DNA of 8,157 nt, taken from positions 1-8,157 of the forward strand of contig JAJECB010000196.1 of assembly GCA_022822245.1 (NCBI GenBank). Reading direction: 5' to 3'. The first letter of the stretch is position 1. Each line of letters opens with the position of its first letter. A program made the translations under genes and the position numbers. Shown in pieces: positions 1 to 5,664 of this stretch. The notes under the pieces were generated by a model. That model was not told where the DNA came from. It did not search any database and was given only the letters and a program-made list of their open reading frames with translations. The stretch comes from Gammaproteobacteria bacterium (GTDB taxonomy: Bacteria > Pseudomonadota > Gammaproteobacteria > HK1).

Positions 1-299
1 GCAGGGGCGATTAGGGCTGGTCCGGGGGCCAACAAGCCGTGAAGAAGACGAGTTTTCAATGAGTTTCCGAAGAAGACGAACAGAAGAAGAGGACATTTTC
101 GGAACGGCCGAAATCCTGCACGTTCCGACCGGCGCTGGCAGCGAGGACCATGCTTCGCTTCTTCATCTGGCTACATCCTCTCGTGTTCGGTGCGGTACCT
201 GCCGCGACAACCGTTCCGGCTCCTGCCAGCCCCGCCCGGAGGCGGGGTCCCTCTTCCGGGCGGAAGAGGGACCCTTGAAGAGGCAGATGTCGCGGAGGA
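1..299. other. Region downstream of the porin, no confident gene
   Basis: No reading frame here has recognisable domain content. The stretch holds two copies of GAAGAAGACGA (41-51 and 69-79) and, towards the porin stop, two overlapping inverted repeats (230-247 and 245-274). A 36-codon minus-strand frame (56-166) starts ATGAAGAAGCGAAGC behind a GAGAGGA tract, but it has no recognisable content beyond its basic start, so I do not call it a gene. The window edge also limits what can be said. Confidence 0.5.
245..274 (-). terminator. Strong hairpin after the porin stop, possible terminator
   Basis: Bases 245-257 pair perfectly with 262-274, giving a 13-bp stem with a 4-base loop, 26 bases past the porin TAG. 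No T-run follows on the minus strand, so it is not a textbook intrinsic terminator. It could instead stabilise the mRNA 3' end or be a repeat-type palindrome. A second perfect 7-bp stem (230-236 with 241-247) shares bases 245-247, so the two structures exclude each other. Confidence 0.4.
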
Positions 300-1448
300 C
301 TAGAACGTGACGAGGGTCCCGATCTGGATCACCGTCTCGTCCATGTCCGGCATCCCCGGCCGTGCCACCTCGTAGTTCTGCACGGACGCGTGGAACGTGG
401 CTCCCACCTTGGGGAGAGTGTGATTCGCCCCAATACCGTACGCGGTACCCTCCGAACCGGTCACCACGAAGTCCTCGGAGTTGTACCAGCTCGCGGCCAC
501 CGTGGTGTCGCCGAAGGTGTAGCCGATGCCCACCCGGAAGTAGCTCGGATCGACCGACGTCTCCTCCTTACTTCGCGTGATTGCGACTTCCCTGCATGAA
601 CCAGTACTACGTTCGCCGCAGTGGCGGATGTTCATATCCCTGCCGGCTCCCGTGAGAAGCCCCTTCAGGGTCCCACCATACGGCTCGAGAGCCGCTTCTA
701 GCTCGTCGTCGGAGTGCGTGCCATCGCCGTTTGTGTCCGCCCTATCCCAGAAAGCGTTCCAGTCGCTCCCGTTTACCGACATCGTCACCGCCGGCATGGC
801 CGCCATGCCCACAAGATCGTCGCCCCTGCCCCACGCACCGCCGACGGAGAGCCCGCTCGCGAGGGTCAGCCCGGCGGACGCGCTGATGGTCGACGGATCC
901 CGCATCGACGGCATCGCCGCAGTACCGGGTCGCGGCCTCTGGTGGGTGCCCACCTGGGCCCCGAAGGTATTGCCGGCAAACTCGCTGCTCACCGCGAGCA
1001 ACGCGGAAATGCTGTCGTTGTTGCCGATGGAGAAGGCGGCTCGCATGGGGCCGATCGACGGGGTGTCGTAGCGCACCATGTTGGTCCGCCCGCCACCGTC
1101 CAGAGAGCTGAAGTAGGCCTTCATGTTCGTGCCGTCCTGACCGGCGCCGATTCCGGTCACGCCGGGCCCGAGGCCCGCCGAGCCGTCGCCCGCCTCGGAG
1201 CCCTGCCCGACCGTGATGCGGCCCGCGACGGGGTTGGTGTACTGGACATTGGCATGACGGAGCGTGACGTCGGCGTCCACCGCGTACTCGAACTGGATGC
1301 CGACGGTGCTGCCGTCGTCGAGGTCGCTGCTTCCGTTGGCCCGGACCCGCGTGGCGCCGTTGTTGTCGCGAATCACCGCGCTGGTGCTGCTGTCGCTGTC
1401 GCTGATGAAGAGGGTCCGGCTGACCTGACCGGAGAGGGTGAAGTCCAC
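300..1448 (-). CDS. Outer-membrane porin (mature part), start codon missing
   Basis: This encodes a general diffusion porin of the Gram-negative type, a trimeric beta-barrel passing small solutes through the outer membrane. Family signs are the N-terminal strand with FTLSGQVS, the segment RDNNGATRVRANGSSDLDDG followed by alternating strands, LRHANVQYTN, a GQGSEAGDGS loop, and the final beta-strand ending in Phe (IGTLVTF). The 382 residues match a mature porin. The GTG at 1446-1448 is really Val-1 after the signal-peptidase site (AQA before VDF), not a credible start. The leader is encoded at 1449-1505, but an in-frame TAA precedes it and no ATG, GTG or TTG lies between. As it stands no exported porin can be made, so the gene is a headless cassette or pseudogene. 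Residues 230-260 contain an EF-hand-like loop (DTNGDGTHSDDE at 238-249), and Cys277 and Cys285 could form a small disulfide loop. The porin family call is firm; the ligand is unknown. Confidence 0.85.
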   Translation of the reverse strand: MDFTLSGQVSRTLFISDSDSSTSAVIRDNNGATRVRANGSSDLDDGSTVGIQFEYAVDADVTLRHANVQYTNPVAGRITVGQGSEAGDGSAGLGPGVTGIGAGQDGTNMKAYFSSLDGGGRTNMVRYDTPSIGPMRAAFSIGNNDSISALLAVSSEFAGNTFGAQVGTHQRPRPGTAAMPSMRDPSTISASAGLTLASGLSVGGAWGRGDDLVGMAAMPAVTMSVNGSDWNAFWDRADTNGDGTHSDDELEAALEPYGGTLKGLLTGAGRDMNIRHCGERSTGSCREVAITRSKEETSVDPSYFRVGIGYTFGDTTVAASWYNSEDFVVTGSEGTAYGIGANHTLPKVGATFHASVQNYEVARPGMPDMDETVIQIGTLVTF

Positions 1449-1505
1449 GGCCTGCGCGGCGAGCGGGGCGGCGAGGGCGCCCGCGATCGCTACTGTAAGT
1501 GCCTT
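1449..1505 (-). other. Orphan signal-peptide coding segment of the porin
   Basis: Read in frame with the porin, the 19 codons give KALTVAIAGALAAPLAAQA: a basic first residue, an Ala/Leu/Val-rich hydrophobic core and an AQA cleavage motif directly before VDF. This is a classic porin Sec leader that would normally begin Met-Lys-Lys. Here the codons before Lys are TCC TAA (1506-1511), so the initiator is lost. A single base error cannot restore a start. The upstream sequence is A+T-richer and has no purine-rich ribosome site, which suggests a recombination or insertion junction at about 1503-1508. Confidence 0.75.
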
Positions 1506-1713
1506 TTAGGATATGGGTCGGTCAATCTTCAACCTTTGGCATCGATAATACTTTGAAACAAATCGTTTTATCTCGACTCTCCCGGCACCAGGTCGCTCCG
1601 CCCGCGGCGGCGGTAAGCGCTCCGCAAGCGAAGGGAGGCGAAAATCGCGGGGCGAAGAACCGGGAAAGGAGGGTGGTTCGGCCGGCGCGCTCGCCCCGGG
1701 TCGGCCCGGGAGG
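1506..1713. other. Intergenic region between integrase and porin, with A+T-rich patch
   Basis: Bases 1506-1575 are clearly richer in A+T than their surroundings and contain a TATTAT hexamer on the minus strand (1545-1550), but I see no matching -35 box at proper spacing. The rest (1576-1713) is G+C-rich and carries no gene. The base-composition change lies exactly at the porin's broken start, as expected for the edge of inserted DNA. Confidence 0.4.
1695..1710 (-). terminator. Weak hairpin after the integrase stop
   Basis: CCCGGG (1695-1700) and CCCGGG (1705-1710) flank a 4-base loop immediately after the integrase TAA (1714-1716). A second perfect stem, CCTCCC with GGGAGG (1728-1742), lies within the last integrase codons. 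Neither is followed by a T-run, so a terminator role is only possible. Confidence 0.25.
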
Positions 1714-2925
1714 TTACCTGCTACCGCCCTCCCGCCGGGAGGAACGGGTGCGGATGTCGCCTGCGATGCTGTCCGCGACCCGCGACGCGGAGGCCTTCAC
1801 CGCGTCCCGGGCGAGATGGGCGTAGCGGGCGGTGGTCGCCACCTGGCCGTGCCCGAGAAGCCGCCCGATGGTGGGGAGGCTCTCCCCAAGGGCGAGCGCC
1901 CGCGACGCGAACGAGTGGCGCAGATCGTGGATGCGGACGGCCTCGAGCCCCGCCCGCGCCCGGATCCGGAGCCAGTGGTCGTTCAAGTTGGAGAGGTGCC
2001 CCCCCGGCTTCGCCCCCGGGATCACCCACGGGTTCCCGGGGACCCGGGGCAGGGCGGCGAGGACGGACACCGCAGCGGCAGGGAGGGGCACCAGCCTCGC
2101 CCCCGTCTTGCTGTCGGGAAGCCGCAGCTCGCCCGCCGCGAGGTCCACGTGCTCCCAGCGAAGACCGAGGATCTCGCTCCGCCGGCAGCCGGTGAGGACG
2201 AGGAGGCGGATCGCCGCGACCGCGGCCGGCGAGGCCCCACCCCCGCCTCCCGACGCCGCCTCCAGCACCCGGCCAAGGCGCCGCAGCTCCTCCTCGGAGA
2301 GGAAGCGCTCGTGCGGGCGCTCCCGGAACTTCTCGATGGACCGGCAGGGGTTCCCGGCGCCTCGCGGACGAAGCCCCTCGTCCTCGGCCACATCGAGGAT
2401 CCGGGCGAGGAGGTGAACGGCCCGGTTCGCGGCGTAGGGCGTCTCGCGAAGCGAGTGGTGCAGGGCGGCGACCTGCTCGCGGCGGACGGCGGAGACCGGG
2501 GTATCGCCGAACGCAGGCACGATGTACTGGCGGACCGCGGCCCGGTACAGCACCTGGGTCCCCGGCTTGCAGCGGATCGCGACGTGCTCCTCGAGATAGC
2601 GTTCGGCGAGCTCCGCCACCGTAACCGCCGCCGTGACCCCGGTGCGGGCGGGGGGCGCGGGATCGTCCCAGGACTTGATGCGGGCGATGACGCGGGCCGC
2701 CCGCTCCCTCGCCTCGTCGGCCGTGATCGCCCCGTGGCGCCCGATGGCGAGGCGCCGGGAGCGGCCCTCGCCCCGGCTCTGCACCACGAAGGTCTTGGTG
2801 CCCGAGGGATAGACCCGCACCCCGAAGCCGGGGAGATCCCGGTCCCAGAAGATCGCCTCCCGCTCCGCGACGGAGGGCCGCCCCACCGTCCGCGTGGAGA
2901 GCCGGAGCCCCCGGGTCACGGGCAT
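1714..2925 (-). CDS. Tyrosine recombinase / phage-type integrase
   Basis: A site-specific tyrosine recombinase of 403 residues that would cut and rejoin DNA at attachment sites through a 3'-phosphotyrosine. The N-terminus (residues 1-85: RLSTRTVGRP, WDRDLPGFGVRVYPSG, KTFVVQSR) matches the arm-binding domain typical of P4-like integrases. A core-binding helical region follows at about 97-200, then the catalytic domain. The catalytic set appears complete: Arg248 in TGCRRSE, Lys273 in SKTG, His333 and Arg336 in HDLRH, His359 in LGHG and Tyr368 in ARYAHL. The ATG at 2925 is preferred because MPVTRGLRLSTRTV lines up with the usual family start. The frame stays open to an ATG at 3117 (467 residues), but that extension has no family character. 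No excisionase or phage structural gene is visible. The gene lies directly upstream of the headless porin, and it may belong to a small integrated element. Confidence 0.9.
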   Translation of the reverse strand: MPVTRGLRLSTRTVGRPSVAEREAIFWDRDLPGFGVRVYPSGTKTFVVQSRGEGRSRRLAIGRHGAITADEARERAARVIARIKSWDDPAPPARTGVTAAVTVAELAERYLEEHVAIRCKPGTQVLYRAAVRQYIVPAFGDTPVSAVRREQVAALHHSLRETPYAANRAVHLLARILDVAEDEGLRPRGAGNPCRSIEKFRERPHERFLSEEELRRLGRVLEAASGGGGGASPAAVAAIRLLVLTGCRRSEILGLRWEHVDLAAGELRLPDSKTGARLVPLPAAAVSVLAALPRVPGNPWVIPGAKPGGHLSNLNDHWLRIRARAGLEAVRIHDLRHSFASRALALGESLPTIGRLLGHGQVATTARYAHLARDAVKASASRVADSIAGDIRTRSSRREGGSR

Positions 2926-3153
2926 GGCGCCCGCCTCGGTGCCGTCCACGGCCGGACCCGGATCGGTCTCTTGCTGCTGTAAGCCGAAAGCATTCCGTAA
3001 GCACAATTGCAAGATTGCCGGAAGTCCATCTTTGATCAGGGTGTGGCCGATTCGAGCCCGAGCGTCACCCTTGGACACTGCTTCGCAAGGCGGGGGAGGC
3101 GTGCTCTTCTTGCTCATCGGTCACGCCCTGATTCGAGGCGGAGCCGCCGGCTC
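2926..3153. other. Spacer between integrase and Uma2 gene, or integrase N-terminal extension
   Basis: The integrase frame runs open through this stretch to an ATG at 3117, coding for a 64-residue stretch I do not recognise. Bases 2980-3040 are A+T-richer than their surroundings. Bases 2973-2983 (GCTGCTGTAAG) match GCTACTGTAAG at 1489-1499 at 10 of 11 positions, in the same orientation. No separate gene is supported. Confidence 0.35.
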
Positions 3154-3729
3154 TCAGGTCCAGAGATCCCCCAGGCTGAACGTGATCGCGTCGAACGGCC
3201 GCACGCTCACCGGCTCGTCGTCCTTCGCGCACGCGATGAGCACCCATCCTCCGTCGCGGAGCTCGAACGCCTCCAGGGTCCGGTCCATCGGATCGACGAG
3301 CCAGAGGTGCGCGACACCTTCGCGCGCATAGATGGGGCGCTTGCCCTGGAGGTCCAGCCGCCGCGTCGAGGGCGACAGCACCTCGCACGCCCAGTCGGGG
3401 GCGAGCGTGAAGTACGCCGTGCCGGGCCGCTCCGGCATCCGTTCCCGGCGCCAGCCCGCGAGGTCCGGCACGAGGATGTCCTCGCCGAGATGCAGCTCGG
3501 GCTCATCAAGGATCCACCATCCGCCGGGGCCCCCGCGTCCACGGTGGAACGGGGGGTTGAGCTCCCCGCCCAGAACGGAGCTCGCAATCGCGTGCGCCGG
3601 CGCCGGCCGGGGATGGGTGTGGAGCGTCCCATCGACTATCTCGGCGACCTGGTGCGCGGGCGCGTCGAGCACGTCCTGGTAGGTCGCCCTGCCTCGGACG
3701 AGCCCCGCCTCGCTCGGGGATGCGGCCAT
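3154..3729 (-). CDS. Uma2-family protein (restriction-endonuclease-like fold)
   Basis: A 191-residue protein matching the Uma2 family, a widespread group with a PD-(D/E)XK nuclease-like fold whose cellular role is mostly unproven. Visible family signs are ATYQDVLDAPAHQVAEIVDG near the start (Glu30, the conserved acidic residue before the DG), VPDLAGWRRER with Asp89, WACEVLSPST with Glu117, a DLQGKRPIYAREGVAHLWLVDP segment with Lys130 and Tyr134, and a C-terminal strand pattern ending GDLWT. Length is usual for the family. The ATG at 3729 is chosen because a long purine-rich Shine-Dalgarno tract precedes it and the family start follows. The frame is open to 3882, but the added residues are Pro/Ala/Ser/Gly low complexity. 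The stop lies 228 bp before the chosen integrase start. Such genes often occur alone in accessory regions, as here. Biochemical activity is inferred, not shown. Confidence 0.85.
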   Translation of the reverse strand: MAASPSEAGLVRGRATYQDVLDAPAHQVAEIVDGTLHTHPRPAPAHAIASSVLGGELNPPFHRGRGGPGGWWILDEPELHLGEDILVPDLAGWRRERMPERPGTAYFTLAPDWACEVLSPSTRRLDLQGKRPIYAREGVAHLWLVDPMDRTLEAFELRDGGWVLIACAKDDEPVSVRPFDAITFSLGDLWT

Positions 3730-3730
3730 C

Positions 3731-3747
3731 CTGCTCCTCCTCCTCCC
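3731..3747 (-). promoter_or_regulatory. Ribosome binding site that fixes the Uma2 start
   Basis: On the minus strand the bases before ATG 3727-3729 read GACGGGAGGAGGAGGAGCAGG, or near that: several overlapping GGAGG cores at good spacing. This is the strongest Shine-Dalgarno-like tract I noticed in the window and argues against the upstream in-frame ATG at 3882. Confidence 0.6.
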
Positions 3748-3809
3748 GTCTCCGATCCCGCTCCGGCTCCCGCTTCCGATCCTACACCCACCTGCGGCTG
3801 ACGAGCTCG

Positions 3810-3840
3810 CGGGCGAAGGCGCGGGCGAAGGCGCGGGCGG
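3810..3840. repeat. 12-bp tandem repeat, about 2.5 copies
   Basis: GCGGGCGAAGGC occurs at 3810-3821 and 3822-3833, then GCGGGCG at 3834-3840. It lies upstream of the Uma2 start outside any supported gene. It is probably a slippage product in G+C-rich DNA. Confidence 0.7.
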
Positions 3841-3961
3841 CGGCTGCGGAGCGGATTCTCCCTGCTGCGCCGCGTTCTGCAAGGGCGAGGGCCGTGCGTC
3901 GCGGTTCCGCGGCGCCGGCTGGGTGGCGATCGCATGAGGTCGTCGATCGCCGGTACTGGTT

Positions 3962-3974
3962 CGGTTTGAAACCG
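3962..3974. repeat. Short perfect inverted repeat CGGTTT-g-AAACCG
   Basis: Six bases on each side of a single central G are perfectly complementary. It sits in the noncoding gap between hicB and the Uma2 gene, in a locally A+T-richer spot. It could be an operator for the Uma2 gene, but nothing else supports that. Confidence 0.3.
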
Positions 3975-4153
3975 GGACACGTCCAGCGACGGGTCTGCGC
4001 GTCGCCCTGGTCCGGGCGGGCTACGGGAGGGCTGCAGGGAGGCCGGGCACTCGAACGTGTCCGGGCACTTCTGCGCCATGAGGATGAGGGCTGCGGCCGA
4101 TTCGGGGAGGCGCGCGACCGGCCTCCCGGCCTCCGGCCCGCCGACCGGTCGGG

Positions 4154-4366
4154 TCAGGCGGCGACCTCCACCACCGCCGCCGTGCATTGCGGAGCCGGCA
4201 CCGGCTCGCCGTGCTCGCGAAGGCTCTCGATGTGCAGGCTGATGGCCGTCCCGATCTCCCGGATCGCCTCGTCGCGGGTTGCCCCGGTGGCCACGCATCC
4301 GGGCAGGTCGGGCACGTAGGCGGCGTAGTTCCCTGGCGCCTTCTCGATCACGATCGTGTATTCCAT
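4154..4366 (-). CDS. HicB-type antitoxin (short form)
   Basis: A 70-residue antitoxin partner of HicA. It would bind and block the toxin. The body MEYTIVIEKAPGNYAAYVPD followed by LPGCVATGATRDEAIREIGTAISLHIE is the HicB/UPF0150 RNase H-like fold, and it is clearly recognisable. The frame also allows ATG 4372 and GTG 4378 (the latter overlapping the hicA stop as GTGA). I choose ATG 4366 because GAGG at 4373-4376 is then six bases upstream and MEYTIVIEK is the usual start. The hicA stop is 8 bp upstream, so the two are co-transcribed and probably translationally coupled. Residues 51-70 are a short tail with no helix-turn-helix or ribbon-helix-helix domain, unlike longer HicB proteins that repress their own promoter. 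The gene symbol is by family. Confidence 0.88.
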   Translation of the reverse strand: MEYTIVIEKAPGNYAAYVPDLPGCVATGATRDEAIREIGTAISLHIESLREHGEPVPAPQCTAAVVEVAA

Positions 4367-4374
4367 CTCCATCC

Positions 4375-4566
4375 TCACTTCTTCAATCCCGCCTGCTTCA
4401 GAATGCTGGCCCAGGTGCCCGGCGGGAGATCGTCGCCGAGCTTGCCGGCTATCGTCACGGTCCCCGGCTTGTCGGGATGCCGGTACTGGCGATGGCTGCC
4501 CCTGACCCGAGACAGCGACCAGCCCTCCCGTTCGACGAGGCGGATTGCATCACGCACCTTGGGCAT
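4375..4566 (-). CDS. HicA-type mRNA interferase toxin
   Basis: A 63-residue toxin of the type II HicAB system with the small double-stranded-RNA-binding-like fold. HicA proteins cleave mRNA and arrest growth when free of HicB. The order of elements is typical: VRDAIRLVEREGWSLSRVRG helix, then the GSHRQYRHP motif with the expected catalytic His25, then the strand GTVTIAGK and the C-terminal helix TWASILKQAGL. Length is normal, so the toxin looks intact. It is first in the pair, the usual hicA-hicB order. The ATG at 4566 fits the family start, though I see no strong Shine-Dalgarno sequence before it. Upstream lies a 15-bp tandem repeat (4649-4678) which could hold regulatory sites. The distance from the LTTR stop is 126 bp, so it may have its own promoter or lie at the end of the LTTR transcript. 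Confidence 0.88.
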   Translation of the reverse strand: MPKVRDAIRLVEREGWSLSRVRGSHRQYRHPDKPGTVTIAGKLGDDLPPGTWASILKQAGLKK

Positions 4567-4648
4567 TCGGCAAGACTTCGACCGCGGCGGACTTCAACTG
4601 CGATTCCGCAACTGCGCCACGTTCGGCCGCGCACGCCCGCGCGCCGGC

Positions 4649-4678
4649 GGAACGCGCTCCGTTGGAACGGGCTCCGTT
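4649..4678. repeat. 15-bp tandem repeat upstream of hicA
   Basis: GGAACGCGCTCCGTT (4649-4663) is followed directly by GGAACGGGCTCCGTT (4664-4678), one mismatch apart. A third core, GCTCCGT, lies at 4687-4693 next to the LTTR stop. Each unit is itself near-palindromic: AACGG/CCGTT pairs around a GCT loop at 4666-4678. It could be the hicA operator region or a transcript-end structure for the LTTR operon. Confidence 0.65.
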
Positions 4679-4692
4679 ACCAGCACGCTCCG

Positions 4693-5622
4693 TCACCACT
4701 GGTGGCAAGGGCACTCCGGGTCCATCATCTCCAGGAATCGCCGGGCCGGAGGCGACAGGGGGACATCGCGCCGGACGGTGACGCCATAGCTGCCGGGCTT
4801 CGCGTACTTTCCGAACGGAATGATCGCCAGCCGGTCCCGCTCCTCGGAGACACACACGGATGGAACCACGGAGATCCCGAGGCCTGCCTCGACGAAGGTC
4901 TTGACGAGGATCCAGCCGCTCGTCTCTATCCCGACGTTCACGGTTACTCCGAATCGCCGCGCGATGGCTTCACCGAAATCTCGACTGTACGTCCTGGCGG
5001 GCGGCACGATTCCGGGGTATCCGGCAATTTCCCGGATGTCCACCGACTGTCGCCCGGCGAGCGGATGGTTCCTGGGGGTGATCAGCACCAGCTCCCACTC
5101 GAGGATCCGATGGTAGATGAACCGATCGTCCGCCGGCTTCTGCACGCCGAAGATGAGATCCACCTTTCCCTCCTCGAGAAGCTCATAGGAATCATCCGTA
5201 CGGACACTCTCGAGGCACAGGCGAATCCCCGGGTAGGCGTCTCGAAACCGTCTGGCGATCGGGGGGAGGATGAAGGAGATCCCGGCGGCTCCGGCCCCCA
5301 CCCGGAGCTCTCCCGAGACGCTTTCGTCAAGCCGCGCGGCAAGGTCGGCCGACATCCGCTCCAGGCGCTCGACGAGCGGCCGCGCGATCTCGTAAAGGCA
5401 TTCTCCCGCCGGAGTGAGGTCGATGCGCGGACCGTATCGATCGAGCAGGGTGGCTTGCATCTCGAGCTCGAGCTCCCGGATATGCGCGGATGCGGTCGGC
5501 TGACTGAGGCCGATGGCCGCCGCCCCCTGGGTGATGCTCTTCATGGCCGCTACCTGGCAGAACGCCCGGAGCTGGCGCAGGCGATCGACCTTGCGGGCAC
5601 TCCATCGCGGTCCGGCGGTCAT
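4693..5622 (-). CDS. LysR-type transcriptional regulator
   Basis: A complete 309-residue LTTR, a cytoplasmic DNA-binding activator or repressor normally working as a tetramer with a small-molecule effector. The winged helix-turn-helix occupies about residues 14-75 (LRQLRAFCQVAAMKSITQGA, then LSQPTASAHIRELELEM). A linker helix follows, and the periplasmic-binding-like effector domain spans about 104-300 (GELRVGAGAAG, VDLIFGV, ITPRNHPLAGR, VEAGLGISVVPSV). Length is usual. ATG 5622 is preferred over an in-frame upstream start at 5700 because that one lies inside the preceding gene and AGGG is well placed before 5622. It follows the double LTTR by 22 bp and is the last of the LTTR run. The VExGxGIxxVP motif is shared with all LTTR units upstream, so they look like paralogues. 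The effector is unknown. Confidence 0.92.
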   Translation of the reverse strand: MTAGPRWSARKVDRLRQLRAFCQVAAMKSITQGAAAIGLSQPTASAHIRELELEMQATLLDRYGPRIDLTPAGECLYEIARPLVERLERMSADLAARLDESVSGELRVGAGAAGISFILPPIARRFRDAYPGIRLCLESVRTDDSYELLEEGKVDLIFGVQKPADDRFIYHRILEWELVLITPRNHPLAGRQSVDIREIAGYPGIVPPARTYSRDFGEAIARRFGVTVNVGIETSGWILVKTFVEAGLGISVVPSVCVSEERDRLAIIPFGKYAKPGSYGVTVRRDVPLSPPARRFLEMMDPECPCHQW

Positions 5623-5624
5623 CG

Positions 5625-5664
5625 TCACCCTGCGCCCACGACGTTCACCCTGCGCCCACAACGT
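5625..5664 (-). repeat. 20-bp tandem duplication at the LTTR gene junction
   Basis: TCACCCTGCGCCCACGACGT (5625-5644) is followed directly by TCACCCTGCGCCCACAACGT (5645-5664), 19 of 20 identical. The right-hand copy holds the stop codon and last residues of the double LTTR. The left-hand copy, on the minus strand, supplies the AGGG ribosome site of the next gene. With only one copy the stop would lie almost on the next ATG, so the duplication seems to have opened the present gap. Confidence 0.85.

Larger units (their letters stand above)
3730..4153. other. 424-bp gap between hicB and the Uma2 gene
   Basis: I see no convincing gene. Long frames here are biased G+C-rich shadows with low-complexity products. 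The stretch holds a 12-bp tandem repeat (3810-3840), a 13-base inverted repeat (3962-3974), and a 9-base direct repeat CCGGGCACT at 4043-4051 and 4061-4069. A promoter for the Uma2 gene would be expected here, but I cannot point to clear -35/-10 boxes. Confidence 0.5.

Noticed and set aside
59..310. An 83-codon plus-strand frame at the left edge
   Set aside because: It is Arg-rich, begins in a GAAGAAG repeat and runs through the hairpin into the porin stop; there is no recognisable domain or ribosome site.
1503..1511. The missing porin start as a simple sequencing error
   Set aside because: Restoring Met-Lys-Lys would need several base changes, and no ribosome site lies upstream, so a single error cannot explain it.
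1816..2982. A 388-codon plus-strand frame opposite the integrase
   Set aside because: The minus strand encodes a complete catalytic tyrosine recombinase; the plus frame is a composition shadow.
3730..3882. Upstream extension of the Uma2 protein to ATG 3882
   Set aside because: The added 51 residues are Pro/Ala/Ser/Gly low complexity, while ATG 3729 has a strong ribosome site and the normal family start.
3636..4298. A 220-codon minus-strand frame spanning hicB, the gap and part of the Uma2 gene
   Set aside because: It overlaps two recognised genes in another frame and its product is Arg/Pro-rich with no domain.
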